DNA of 64,000 bases from Oscillatoria princeps RMCB-10 (GTDB lineage Bacteria; Cyanobacteriota; Cyanobacteriia; Cyanobacteriales; Oscillatoriaceae): the NCBI GenBank assembly GCA_019359235.1, contig JAHHHT010000018.1, positions 62,001 through 126,000 of the forward strand, given 5' to 3'. Below are positions 18,711-27,429 of the stretch, one piece after another; within the stretch, counting starts at the first letter, position 1, and every line of letters begins with the position of its first letter. The position numbers and the translations under genes are program-made. The notes beneath the pieces are model-generated. The model did no database searches. It was not told where the DNA came from and saw nothing but the letters and a program-made list of their open reading frames with translations.

Positions 18711-19697
18711 TCATGTTTTGTACTCGATGATTCTGCTCTTAGCGCCCAGTAGCTGACCCTGTAAAAATGCCAGCGATCCTCCTAGCTGGGGGAACTTGCC
18801 CAGAACGCAGGAGAGGGCGTATAGGGCGGCGAGATCGGGGGGGATGTTTTGGCGGCGCAGGTTAATGAAGATGCGGAAGGCTAGCAGGGGGTAGCCGGTG
18901 AGCAGCAACAGGCTCAAGCCGTGTGTTAGCCATGCCATCCCCAAGGCGATCGCCGGCAAGACTAACCCCCAGAACCAAATACTGCGGCTTTCTCTGACCC
19001 AGTGGCGCTCCGGTTCGCCTCCGTGCAGCCAAGTTCCCTCGGCGTAGGCGTGACCGGCGCGGACAGCACGCTTCCACCACTGGCCCAAACGAGTCATTTG
19101 GGCGTCGTGCAGGGTCATTTCGGCATCGACGCGCAGAATTTTCCACCCTTTTTGTCTCAGTCTGACGCACAGTTCTGGCTCCTCACCGGCAATCAAAGCC
19201 GGATTGAACCCGCCGGCTTGTTGGAAGGCTTCTGCGCGCATCGTGACATCGCCGCCGCAGGATTTGGTATCGCCAACCTGCGTCTCCCACTCCAGATCGC
19301 AAAGCCGGTTGTAGATAGATAAGTCGGGGTTTCGCTCGCGCCGGCGACCGCAAACGGCGGCGGCGTCAGGTCTGGCGTCGAGTTCGCGCATTGCGCGTTC
19401 TATCCACCCCTCAACAATCTGGCAGTCGCCATCAACAAATTGCACAAATTCAATTTGTGGGTCGGCTCCCAGCAGGCGGGCGAAGCCGGCATTGCGAGCG
19501 CGAGCGGCTGTAAATGGTGTGGATAGGTCAAGATTAACCACATCTACCCCGAGGGAGCGAGCTAATTCAACACTGCCGTCTGTTGAACCGGAATCGACAT
19601 AGATGACTTTAGCCACCTTCCCGATTGCCGAGAGCAGGCACTGGCGCAGGCGCTGGCCTTCATTACGTCCGATAGCAACTAATCCGACTCGCTTCAC
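18711..19697 (-). CDS. Family 2 glycosyltransferase
   Basis: A 328-residue GT2 enzyme. VGLVAIGRNEGQRL, VIYVDSGSTDGS, an ARARNAG segment, FVDGDCQI (DxD-type metal motif) and GEEPELCVRLR (acceptor/base region) follow in order. Two to three hydrophobic segments near the C-terminus (about 240-280) suggest membrane association. The GTG at 19697 was chosen as start because GAGGGA lies six to eight bases before it and the fold begins immediately. A TTG at 19730 would add 11 residues. It is 34 bp downstream of the glycoside-hydrolase-like gene and probably co-transcribed with it. Confidence 0.85.
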   Translation of the reverse strand: MKRVGLVAIGRNEGQRLRQCLLSAIGKVAKVIYVDSGSTDGSVELARSLGVDVVNLDLSTPFTAARARNAGFARLLGADPQIEFVQFVDGDCQIVEGWIERAMRELDARPDAAAVCGRRRERNPDLSIYNRLCDLEWETQVGDTKSCGGDVTMRAEAFQQAGGFNPALIAGEEPELCVRLRQKGWKILRVDAEMTLHDAQMTRLGQWWKRAVRAGHAYAEGTWLHGGEPERHWVRESRSIWFWGLVLPAIALGMAWLTHGLSLLLLTGYPLLAFRIFINLRRQNIPPDLAALYALSCVLGKFPQLGGSLAFLQGQLLGAKSRIIEYKT

Positions 19698-19731
19698 AGG
19701 TTTTCCCTCATTCCAAATCCTCAACTCCAAA

Positions 19732-21561
19732 CTACTTCCCTAAGGAAAAAATTCTGGCGATCTTGTGGTAAGGGATGAGTTCTGCCCTAGCGCAGCCATC
19801 CCACCAGCAAGGGTTTTTATCAATAAATTCCAGCAGCGCATTGTATTTAGGCGATCCGTTTTGTTGAGCGTACTCCAGAGCCCCCCAGCTCCCCCATTTA
19901 CCGGGCAGCCCTATATTGGAAAAGTGCATAAAGAGAGTCCCACCGGCTGTTTTCCAGTCATTCAGTAACTGGGTGTAGATGCCGTACATTTCCGGACGCC
20001 TGTTCAGTTCGATAAAGAATTTTGTAAGTTTCTCGTTATTCTCTACCCCTAGAGAGCCGGTGATATGCTGCCCCCCTTCGTAAGCCACTAATGTTAGACC
20101 TTTTTCTCTGGCCACCTTTAAGTGATAGGTAAAGTTGCTATAAGTCTCTGGCAGGCTATCTTTGGAACCGGCCAGTAAACCCCCCTCTTTTAATTGCTGA
20201 AAGGCTTTGCCAAAACCCCCATCTGGGTCAGTCAACCAAGACTCTACTGTGCTGGAATGTTCAGGCGCACCCAAGCCGCCACTAAAATATCCCGCTATGG
20301 CATAAGCGTCAATCCCGTGCTGGTAGCAAGGTTGATTCCCTTCGGCCACCCAGTACGAGCATTCTAAAGGGTAATTTTCTAACCCTTTCCATGCTGTTTG
20401 AGTCCCCATCACGCACACGACGCGATTTTTTTGATTGCCGAATGCGCTTTTCCAGATATCGCACATCTGAGCGGTGCGCATACCGTACCATTGCATGAAA
20501 GCATCTGCTTTATCCTGTCCCCACCTATCTTTACCTTGTTGCAAGGCATAATGAGCTTGTTTAAATTGCCAATTCCAAACCTCATTAGAAAACTCTACAT
20601 AAACTTTTAGATTTGATTTTAAAGTATCTTTTACCAGCTGGGCGAAGTTACTCATATATTCATCATTTGCCATGTGGGGCATATTAAACCACGGGTCAGC
20701 CTCCATGCGATTGGCTAGCTCAACCATGATTTCAACTGGCACTCCTCCGCCGTAGGCATAGGAGGCGTTTTCTACTTTTGGTCTTTTCGCCCACTCACTT
20801 TGCTCGGAATTATTTATCTGCATCCAGTCCATAAAACGAAGCGCCCTAAACTTCTTAATCTTTTCTAGAAAATCCGGGCTAAATAATTCCGACTGGTAGT
20901 TTTTTTCTTGAGGGGCTGGAACGACCCGAATGTTGCGGATATAATTTCCCGTTTTATTGGGGTCGGTGGAGGTAATTATCAGGTGGATGCCGGTGGGAGA
21001 GGGCGTGACATCAATCACATCCCTTCCTGGGGTTGAAGCGGCCTGATTTTTCTGAGCGTCAAAGTTGTATTCTATAGTGCCTTCTCCATCATACAGAACC
21101 ACATACTGCCCTCCTGGATAGCGCTCGTTATCGAGCAGGATTGTGCGGGCGCGAGTGTACTCAGGAGGAGCTTCAGGAGCCGGTAGGGACTTAACCCAGC
21201 CCTGTTCGTCTAAGTCCAGTTTATCGGATTCATTAGTATCCCAAGAACCGCTACACCCAGGCTCTCCGGATGCGCACTGAGTAATCCATCTTCTAGAAGA
21301 TTTAAAGGCGTCCACAAAAGGCATTTCTGTTGACCAGTCTGCAATACCTGTCAGGTTAGTGCCTAAGGGTGAGTCGCTATTAAGGGGGTTATTTATCCAA
21401 ACGGCATTCCCTAATTGTCTTGCCCAACTAGAAAAATCGTTAATGTTTGCTAAACTGTGAGAGATTAAAGCCAAAGCTAAAGCCAATACAAAAGCAGTCC
21501 CAGCCTGCCGGAATACCGCCTTTATTTTAGGCATTTTCAATCGAAAAAGATTGTAACTCAT
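19732..21561 (-). CDS. Membrane-anchored glycoside-hydrolase-like protein of the exopolysaccharide locus
   Basis: A 609-residue protein with an N-terminal hydrophobic segment (about 15-38, LALALALISHSLANI) that is a signal peptide or anchor, so the rest should be periplasmic or extracellular. It has the look of proteins loosely annotated as cellulose-binding. EFSNEVWN, with the Asn-Glu pair at 326-327, resembles the acid/base motif of clan GH-A TIM-barrel glycosidases. LVAYEGGQHI, with Glu495, is placed where the nucleophile strand would be. About eleven Cys may form disulfides. It may trim or remodel the exported polysaccharide. The ATG at 21561 follows AGGTAGG. A longer frame to 21681 has no signal-like start. 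Confidence 0.7.
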   Translation of the reverse strand: MSYNLFRLKMPKIKAVFRQAGTAFVLALALALISHSLANINDFSSWARQLGNAVWINNPLNSDSPLGTNLTGIADWSTEMPFVDAFKSSRRWITQCASGEPGCSGSWDTNESDKLDLDEQGWVKSLPAPEAPPEYTRARTILLDNERYPGGQYVVLYDGEGTIEYNFDAQKNQAASTPGRDVIDVTPSPTGIHLIITSTDPNKTGNYIRNIRVVPAPQEKNYQSELFSPDFLEKIKKFRALRFMDWMQINNSEQSEWAKRPKVENASYAYGGGVPVEIMVELANRMEADPWFNMPHMANDEYMSNFAQLVKDTLKSNLKVYVEFSNEVWNWQFKQAHYALQQGKDRWGQDKADAFMQWYGMRTAQMCDIWKSAFGNQKNRVVCVMGTQTAWKGLENYPLECSYWVAEGNQPCYQHGIDAYAIAGYFSGGLGAPEHSSTVESWLTDPDGGFGKAFQQLKEGGLLAGSKDSLPETYSNFTYHLKVAREKGLTLVAYEGGQHITGSLGVENNEKLTKFFIELNRRPEMYGIYTQLLNDWKTAGGTLFMHFSNIGLPGKWGSWGALEYAQQNGSPKYNALLEFIDKNPCWWDGCARAELIPYHKIARIFSLGK

Positions 21562-21981
21562 AAAACCTACCTTTTTGGCTGACTGACAAAATTCAGAAAA
21601 CACATCTTTGGCTGGCCTTTGCCAGTGCCTATGCCGGCCCGAAGAAGACCTGCTGGCTAACCTGCCCAACAATCCGCGCAATTATTCAGTGCAGTCACCT
21701 CCCTATTCTTCTGGCTCTTGAATAGGCGCAACGAACCTCCAGATAGATAGGTCGGTTTCTGCGTCTACCAGAAAACTGTTCCAATCTTTCCAATCTAATT
21801 ATGCCTCCCCAGCTGGTGAGCGTGTTGCCATGTTGGCAGAATTTTTTTTTGGCCCGACCAACTGCGGCGCTCGCCACTGCGGATAGATTTGAGAAGTTGG
21901 CGGCTAGGGTCCCACCAGCGGTGAACTTTCTCACGGGTCCAATCCGGTTCTGTGGCATAAACTTGTGGGGAAATCATCGAT
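21562..21981. other. Spacer inside the polysaccharide group, containing an acetyltransferase remnant
   Basis: About 420 bases between the GH-like gene and the serine-acetyltransferase-like gene. Bases 21795-21977 on the minus strand hold a decayed coding fragment that is annotated separately. The remainder, 21562-21794, shows no gene. AATCTTTCCAATCTAAT is a short AT-rich direct repeat near 21790. Confidence 0.45.
21795..21977 (-). pseudogene. N-terminal remnant of a second serine-acetyltransferase-like gene
   Basis: From an ATG at 21977 the minus strand encodes MISPQVYATEPDWTREK, then VHRWWDPSRQLLKSIRS. This pattern (W-x-PSR-x-LL-x-SIR) I recognise from the start of cyanobacterial polysaccharide-locus serine O-acetyltransferases. 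After about 41 residues the similarity stops, the sequence becomes Arg/Ser-rich and ends at 21795 without any hexapeptide repeats. The fragment lies directly after the intact acetyltransferase gene. It is best read as a gene truncated by deletion. It is short, so the call is moderate. Confidence 0.42.
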
Positions 21982-22536
21982 TCAAAACGGATCGAGATAA
22001 TTTTTAGATTTGAAAATTTTTGCGGGTATACCAACTGCCGTGTGCCCGGGAGGCACGTCCGACAGCACCACAGCGTTGGCCCCGATATTCGCATCATCTC
22101 CGATAGTGACATTGCCAAGGATTTTCGCACCGGCACCCACATTGACGCGAGCGCCCAATTTCGGCGCGTCGAACGGGCGGTGCAAGTAGCGGTTTCCCAG
22201 GGTGACTCCCTGGCGGATAATACTGTCGTCTCCAATACAGCAATTGCCGTGAATAACGATCGCCCCCTGGTGCTCAACAATCACGCGGCGACCGAGCTGA
22301 ACCGTGTAAGGTAAATCAATCCCGTAGACGTTGCGGACTTTTCGATACAAAGTGCGGTAGAGAATGCTGAAGGGAGATCGCAGGAGTTTGGGCTCGATTC
22401 CCATTCTCCAGACACCAAAACGCTGAATGGCAACCGCCCGAAATCCCGGTTTAGTCCAGTCGCGTCCGTGAGAAACCCAGTCTTCTTTAATCTGTTCCCA
22501 GAGTTGCCGCAGGGTAAGGGGTTTGAAATCGCTCAA
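21982..22536 (-). CDS. Serine-O-acetyltransferase-like hexapeptide-repeat acetyltransferase
   Basis: A 184-residue left-handed beta-helix acyltransferase. The N-terminal helical part (about 1-70) is followed by hexapeptide turns: GRRVIVEHQGAIVIHGNCCIGDD, GVTLGN, GARVNVGAGAKILGNVTIGDDANIGANAVV shown here only in pieces, and it ends with DVPPGHTAVGIPAKI. It probably transfers acetyl from acetyl-CoA to a sugar of the polysaccharide repeat unit rather than to serine. The start is a TTG at 22536, supported by an excellent AAAGGAGGTG and by a 4-base overlap with the preceding GT2 stop codon (TTGA), a translational-coupling arrangement. Confidence 0.85.
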   Translation of the reverse strand: MSDFKPLTLRQLWEQIKEDWVSHGRDWTKPGFRAVAIQRFGVWRMGIEPKLLRSPFSILYRTLYRKVRNVYGIDLPYTVQLGRRVIVEHQGAIVIHGNCCIGDDSIIRQGVTLGNRYLHRPFDAPKLGARVNVGAGAKILGNVTIGDDANIGANAVVLSDVPPGHTAVGIPAKIFKSKNYLDPF

Positions 22537-23579
22537 ATTGCACCTCCTTTAAGGAATATGCTGTTGCGGAGGAAATCGCCGAGGAGTTTTGGCGGATCGT
22601 TATCCGGTTTGCCTTGAAGCAGCCGGCGAACCCTCCACAAAGCAAAACCGGAAGCCCAAGCGGCATCCGCTAAAGCTGCGTACAGCCAGCCGTAGTTTTT
22701 GAGAAAATATCGCCGCCTTGAATCAAACCAGTAACCGGGAAGGCGTTTGGGTGGGCGCTTAGTGTCGGTGACGCCTGAACTTTGCCCGACTAAGTGCACA
22801 ACCCGACTTTCAGGTACGTACCAGCAATTCCAGCCGGCGTTTTTAGCCTGCAGGCAAAAGTCCATTTCTTCATAATACATGAAATATCCCTCATCCAGCA
22901 AACCAATCGCCTCAAATACCTCGCGGCGGACGATCATGCTTGCCCCAGCCACCCAGTCAGTTTGACAGGGAAGTTGGGAAACGGGAGGCGCAACCGCCCA
23001 CTTCGATAATAAGTTCGACACCACTCCCAAACGCAAACCGCCATCGAGCTCGCTCAGCACAGTCTGAAAGCGAAAAGCTGACTGCTGCGGAGTGCCGTCG
23101 GGCTCTTCCAGGCGGCTGCCGGCAATCCCCACATCCGGATGTTCATCCATGAAATCTGCCAGTGCTTTTAGGGCACCGGGGCGAACAATGGTGTCTGGGT
23201 TGAGTAGCAGAAAATAGGCCGGTGGGTTGGCTGACTGCAGCGCCAAGCGGATGGCGGTGTTGTTGCCGAAAGCGTATCCGCCGTTGCGATCTAATGGCAT
23301 CAGCGTCGCCCACTCACCCCAGCCCTCGGTTTCAATCGCGGCTGCAATTTTTTCAACCGAACCATCGCCGGAAGCGTTGTCGGTGACGGCAACGCGAGTG
23401 CCAGGTAGCGATTGAACTTCATCTACTAAGGAGCGCAAGCAGTCAATCGTCAGACTGGGCGTGCGGTAGTTAAGAATGACTGCGAGCAGACGAGTTGGGG
23501 GACTGCACTGAATCGCACCAGACATAGCGCTAGCACCCACTTCTTGGTTTTGCGCCACAGTTCTCGAATTTAAATTCAT
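22533..23579 (-). CDS. Family 2 glycosyltransferase, rhamnosyltransferase (WbbL)-like
   Basis: A 348-residue GT2. LLAVILNYRTPSLTIDCLRS, VTDNASGDGS, GGYAFGNN, LLLNPDTIV (metal motif) and a C-terminal FMYYEEMDFCLQAKNAGW (ED-type motif) are the classical order of WbbL/dTDP-rhamnosyltransferase-like enzymes. The first 30 residues (to CSPPTRL) are variable, so a slightly later start is possible. It overlaps the acetyltransferase gene by 4 bases. The donor might be dTDP-rhamnose, but no rhamnose synthesis genes are in the window. Confidence 0.87.
   Translation of the reverse strand: MNLNSRTVAQNQEVGASAMSGAIQCSPPTRLLAVILNYRTPSLTIDCLRSLVDEVQSLPGTRVAVTDNASGDGSVEKIAAAIETEGWGEWATLMPLDRNGGYAFGNNTAIRLALQSANPPAYFLLLNPDTIVRPGALKALADFMDEHPDVGIAGSRLEEPDGTPQQSAFRFQTVLSELDGGLRLGVVSNLLSKWAVAPPVSQLPCQTDWVAGASMIVRREVFEAIGLLDEGYFMYYEEMDFCLQAKNAGWNCWYVPESRVVHLVGQSSGVTDTKRPPKRLPGYWFDSRRRYFLKNYGWLYAALADAAWASGFALWRVRRLLQGKPDNDPPKLLGDFLRNSIFLKGGAI
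22541..22550 (-). promoter_or_regulatory. Strong ribosome binding site deciding a TTG start
   Basis: AAAGGAGGTG on the minus strand lies four bases before the TTG at 22536, with five from its GGAGG core. It sits inside the last codons of the upstream GT2 gene, whose TGA overlaps the TTG. The near-perfect complementarity to the 16S rRNA tail is the reason for choosing the rare start codon. Confidence 0.7.
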
Positions 23580-23660
23580 GACTCGGTTTCCCTTTGATTA
23601 TTTGTTCTGTTAAACTTTCCGATTGCTAGCCAGCCGATCAGTTCAGATCGCAAAACTTTT

Positions 23661-24413
23661 TTATGACTGGCCGGTAGGAAACGGTTGGCTCTGCAGAAGA
23701 GATGAACGTTCCTCAATCGATTTATGGCGGTCATATTCAAGGTCGAGCGAAGAGCCCTTTGAAGGCGAGCTTTCCCAAACAGGAGCGCTCACTTCTGACA
23801 CTTCCGGTGGATTGCCGTAGAAGTGCGAGACTCGTAATTTAATGAGTTGGGGCTCTATTTCGGGAGCGAAGCTACCCTCGCGGCGGTTAATCAGATCCGC
23901 CCAAGGGAGGGTTTGAGTTTTGGCGTGCAATTTTTTTACAAAGTCTTCGACGCGACCGATGGGTTGAGCGGGAACGCCAGCGACGATGTTTCCTTCAGCG
24001 ACGTCCTTAGTGACGACGGCACCGGCAGCGACGATGGCGTTTGGGCCGATGGTGACTTCCGGGAGAATGATAGCGTTGAAACCGATGAAGACATGATCGC
24101 GGATGTCAATCTTGCCGACGGAATCGAGCTTGACATTGTAGGCGCGGTTGAGCATGGCGATCGAACCATCGTGACCGATGAGGGTGCAGGAGGAAAAGTG
24201 GACGTTATGGCCGATGCGGACGTAGGCGGGGTCAGTGAAAACGGTTGTCGGGAGAATGCTGCAGTGTTCGCCAATCGAGTAAAAATTGCCGTGGCGGCGG
24301 AGATATTCGACGTATTCTTCTCCCCTCGGCTGGCAGAGCAGGCGGTAGAGTCTGGAGAATTTGCCGTAACGCATGGCGAGCCGGCGGACGATTTTCTTAA
24401 AAAGAGATACCAT
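23661..24413 (-). CDS. Hexapeptide-repeat (left-handed beta-helix) O-acetyltransferase
   Basis: A 250-residue acyltransferase. The hexapeptide body (about 50-160) includes IGEHCSILPTTVF, VRIGHNVHFSSCTLIG, IDIRDHVFIGFNAIILP and the end motif GAVVTKDVAEGNIVAGVPAQP, as in maltose/galactoside-type acetyltransferases. The last 80 residues (QTLPWADLINRREG onward) are an extension of unknown role. The start ATG at 24413 follows GGGAGGACTT, an excellent ribosome binding site. A longer frame back to 24536 has no such signal. Its job is probably acetylation of a sugar residue. The gene is 81 bp upstream of the GT2. Confidence 0.85.
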   Translation of the reverse strand: MVSLFKKIVRRLAMRYGKFSRLYRLLCQPRGEEYVEYLRRHGNFYSIGEHCSILPTTVFTDPAYVRIGHNVHFSSCTLIGHDGSIAMLNRAYNVKLDSVGKIDIRDHVFIGFNAIILPEVTIGPNAIVAAGAVVTKDVAEGNIVAGVPAQPIGRVEDFVKKLHAKTQTLPWADLINRREGSFAPEIEPQLIKLRVSHFYGNPPEVSEVSAPVWESSPSKGSSLDLEYDRHKSIEERSSLLQSQPFPTGQS

Positions 24414-24414
24414 A

Positions 24415-24423
24415 AGTCCTCCC
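24415..24423 (-). promoter_or_regulatory. Ribosome binding site of the hexapeptide acetyltransferase
   Basis: GGGAGGACT on the minus strand, ending two bases before the ATG at 24413. It settles the start against a 41-codon longer open frame. Confidence 0.6.
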
Positions 24424-24667
24424 TGTGCGGCGGCGTCTGGGCAAGCGTCTCGCTTTACAGTTGCGCAGTTGCGCACTTTTGAAATCCAGCAAGCTTGGCA
24501 GACGCACCCCGGTTTTGTCGCTTTGTTAGCCAGCACCAGCTGCTCTGAATCTAATTTGCCTGCTGTTTAGGCCGCATCCCTCTCAAGTGAGATTTTTAGC
24601 CGGCCTCCTCACAGTGCTGAGGCGCTGTCTGCCACGACAAGCTGTCGGGGAACTCGCGGTGCGCCGG

Positions 24668-26059
24668 CTAGTTCGGTTCCATGCTGACCTCTGCATCGCC
24701 GGCAGCGAGAGCCAACATTTTTTCTCGCTGTGCGGCTTTTAAGCGCCGGCGCTCAGTTTTGGTCTGTAAAAACCCTACTAATCCCCCGCACGCGAGCTGA
24801 TAAGCCGGGTTTCCCATTGCATTGATCATATTGTCAAACATATATAAAATTAAAAGGACTGCCAGACTAGCCGCTGGTGCGAGGTTGGGGTCAGACCACT
24901 TTCTGGCCGGATAGCGCCTGCAGAAGACTGCCGGTGGAACTAACAGCACTGCCATCAGGCTAGCTAGACCGACTGTGCCTTGGTTGCCAAACACGATAAT
25001 CCACAAGCTGTCGGTGACTGCGATATCCTTTCCATTTTCGTCATATATACGGGCTCGCCCCCATCCGCCCCACCCGAAAATCGGGCTCTGCCGCGCTTTT
25101 TCCGAGAGGATATTTTCATTGTCAAATCTAAACTTTAAAGAGTCGGCCCTTTCCTGATTGCTCGTAAGCGCGGAAACGTAGACAGCTTGCTGGCCATCCC
25201 AGACTCCCGAGGCTCGCACCGATGCGAATAGCACCAAAGATACAATCAGGAACAGCACCAGGAAACAAGTGCGAAACCATCTGGTCGAGAAAAGCAGGCC
25301 AATCCCGAGGATCAGCAAAAACAGCGCTCCGGTGGCTTTCAAAATTACAGTTGTCACCAGCAAAACAGGCACAAGCCAACTCAGCGGCACGCCCCAGAGT
25401 CGCTCGATCGCGCCAGTTCTCCACAGCCAAACACCCATCAGCGAGGCTGCCATCATCCACAGCCCAACCATCAGACCGTGCTCCATGAACACCGTAGGGC
25501 GATACCCTCCGGCACGCATCGTTTGGCTGAAGTCAGCGCGGGCGTGGAAGCCGTATAACATCCGGTGCAACTGCGGGCTGATGCGCATCTCTAGCAGGCA
25601 TAAGGGAATGTAAACGAGCCCGCCGGCAAAAATGCCAACCGCCAGCTGGCGCAGCCCGCCGAGGTCACTGAGATATATCCTGCCTATCAAGTAAGGTAGC
25701 CCCCAGGCTACAAATTGCGCAAAAACAGCTGACACTCCATCGTATGGGCCCAGACCATTAGTGATTGACGAAGCGAAAGGGCAGAGGCAAAAGACTAACA
25801 TCGGCAGGTCGAGCCAGCTCGGGCGAAACGAAAAACAGCGCCTTAATTTGAAAAGCAAAGTGGCCATAAAAACACCGTAGGAACAAGCAGTCACCTTGGT
25901 GTAGTCTGGAATGCCCGGTAGCGAATACGATGCCACCGGCAGGAAGAGCCACGCCACCACGAAACTTGCAATAACCGCCCGCCGCTCCGGCAACAGCATA
26001 AACAGATAGAAAACTACCGGCAGCCAGCCCAACATGACAACAGGCACGAGAAATGTCAT
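24668..26059 (-). CDS. Wzy/O-antigen-ligase-like polysaccharide polymerase
   Basis: A 463-residue protein with ten or more hydrophobic segments and a large extracytoplasmic loop between about residues 295 and 355, including RFDNENILSEKARQSPIFGWGGWGR. The pattern of an Arg in the loop followed by a P-x-FGWGxWG-like motif is typical of the O-antigen ligase/Wzy_C superfamily. It would join lipid-linked repeat units at the outer face of the cytoplasmic membrane, partnered with the flippase and the Wzz-like protein encoded nearby. The gene begins 10 bp after the upstream GT4 and is surely co-transcribed with it. Confidence 0.82.
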   Translation of the reverse strand: MTFLVPVVMLGWLPVVFYLFMLLPERRAVIASFVVAWLFLPVASYSLPGIPDYTKVTACSYGVFMATLLFKLRRCFSFRPSWLDLPMLVFCLCPFASSITNGLGPYDGVSAVFAQFVAWGLPYLIGRIYLSDLGGLRQLAVGIFAGGLVYIPLCLLEMRISPQLHRMLYGFHARADFSQTMRAGGYRPTVFMEHGLMVGLWMMAASLMGVWLWRTGAIERLWGVPLSWLVPVLLVTTVILKATGALFLLILGIGLLFSTRWFRTCFLVLFLIVSLVLFASVRASGVWDGQQAVYVSALTSNQERADSLKFRFDNENILSEKARQSPIFGWGGWGRARIYDENGKDIAVTDSLWIIVFGNQGTVGLASLMAVLLVPPAVFCRRYPARKWSDPNLAPAASLAVLLILYMFDNMINAMGNPAYQLACGGLVGFLQTKTERRRLKAAQREKMLALAAGDAEVSMEPN

Positions 26060-26069
26060 AGTCTAATCA

Positions 26070-27194
26070 TCAGCTAAGATCATGTGGCGCTTGCGAACTG
26101 TGAAAGTGACCGTGTTGCCGGCGTTCTATGGCCATCTCCAGTGCCGCCTCGAACTGATCTGTAGCCTCATCCCAGCTGTAACTCGTGGCTTTAGCATAGG
26201 CCGCATCAGACATCGCCCGCCACTCGCCATCAGAGATCCTGCAGATCCGCTCGATAGCCGCAGCCATATCCGAAGAATCTTCGGGTTTCACAAGTATCCC
26301 AGCACCGCCACTCAAAAGTTCCGGAGCCGCTCCTGCCGGTGTTCCAATCACAGGGGTGCGACAGGCCATAGCTTCCAGAATCGGTAAACCAAACCCTTCG
26401 ATACGTGTTCCAAACAGCCACGCATCGCACTGGCTGTAGATTTCTTTCAGCTTGTGATCAGGGGCGCGTAAGGTATAGCTTGCTTCTGCAGGCAGCGGCA
26501 GAGCTGGTGAAACCGGCACGTTACCGCAGGCAATCAAGCGCAGATTTGGGATAGCTTCCCGGGCGATGCGGTAAGCCTGGATGCTTATGTCGCAGCCCTT
26601 GTTGTAAAACGTGGTGTAAGTCATACCCACAGTCGGGATCGACTGTTTTGTGCGAGAGGGCGCGTGGAATTTCTCTGTTTCTACGCTGTTTGGAATCAGC
26701 GCTAAGGGCGATTGATGGAATCGTTTTTCCAGCAGCTCCCGAAGCCAACTGGCAATTACGATTTTTGCAATCGGCAAACGGCAGGTGGCATCGACGCGCT
26801 CAGCGGAACCGCCCCAAACCTCGTAGTCCTGCATGAAATGCACTTTCACCCCTTTGGACGGCTTCAGACGCCACACCCACTCGGCAGTTTCCCACCAAGT
26901 TGCTACAACTGCGTCGGCATCAGGCACATCAGCATCGGTGATAGGACGCCAGCGATCGATAACTCGGTGTTCAACACCCACACCGTCCAAGTGCGACGGT
27001 TGCTTCCCCGCTACAGAAATCCAACCCTGACCCCGTAGCAGAGACTTCACTTGTTGGCGTAAACCGGGAGGTTTTTCGGGCGTAGAGATGACAGTCACTT
27101 TATGGCCCCGTTTTTTGAGACGACCGGCATAGATCGCCACCACGCGAATCCCCCCGGAAAAACTGACATTGGGAAGAACAAATGTAATTTTCAT
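26070..27194 (-). CDS. Family 4 glycosyltransferase
   Basis: A 374-residue GT-B enzyme. The N-terminus has MKITFVLPNVSFSGGIRVV (GG loop), then YAGRLKKRGHKVTVIS. The C-terminal domain carries TRIEGFGLPILEAMACRTPV, the retaining GT4 Glu-x7-Glu donor-binding motif. HFMQDYEVWGGSAERVDATC and LIPNSVETEKF are also typical of exopolysaccharide GT4s. A short His-rich tail (HGHFHSSQAPHD) is not conserved. It lies 235 bp after the flippase and 10 bp before the Wzy-like gene. Confidence 0.88.
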   Translation of the reverse strand: MKITFVLPNVSFSGGIRVVAIYAGRLKKRGHKVTVISTPEKPPGLRQQVKSLLRGQGWISVAGKQPSHLDGVGVEHRVIDRWRPITDADVPDADAVVATWWETAEWVWRLKPSKGVKVHFMQDYEVWGGSAERVDATCRLPIAKIVIASWLRELLEKRFHQSPLALIPNSVETEKFHAPSRTKQSIPTVGMTYTTFYNKGCDISIQAYRIAREAIPNLRLIACGNVPVSPALPLPAEASYTLRAPDHKLKEIYSQCDAWLFGTRIEGFGLPILEAMACRTPVIGTPAGAAPELLSGGAGILVKPEDSSDMAAAIERICRISDGEWRAMSDAAYAKATSYSWDEATDQFEAALEMAIERRQHGHFHSSQAPHDLS

Positions 27195-27429
27195 CAGCTT
27201 CTACTCCTCTCACAAAAAATATTTATGGAGCATATAAAAACCGACATCTTGTTCAGGGAACTTACTCCTTGCCTGCCGGTTTGACAGCCAGCCTGTTGCA
27301 GGTCTGAGCGAGCGCCGAAAGTATCCCCACACGCGGCTGCTTGTAACCGGCTCGACGCTCCCGCCCCCGCACTACTCATCAATAAACCCTTCGCAGACTT
27401 CATCGAAACCAGTATTTTCCTTTGATAAA

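Noticed and set aside
16995-19700. Looking for a tyrosine kinase partner (Wzc type) beside the Wzz-like gene
   Set aside because: No Walker-type bacterial tyrosine kinase sequence is present in the region. The Wzz-like protein ends right after its second membrane segment.
23847-24482. A 211-codon frame antisense to the hexapeptide acetyltransferase
   Set aside because: Its repeated Asp/Gly/Val pattern is the mirror of the hexapeptide repeats on the coding strand.
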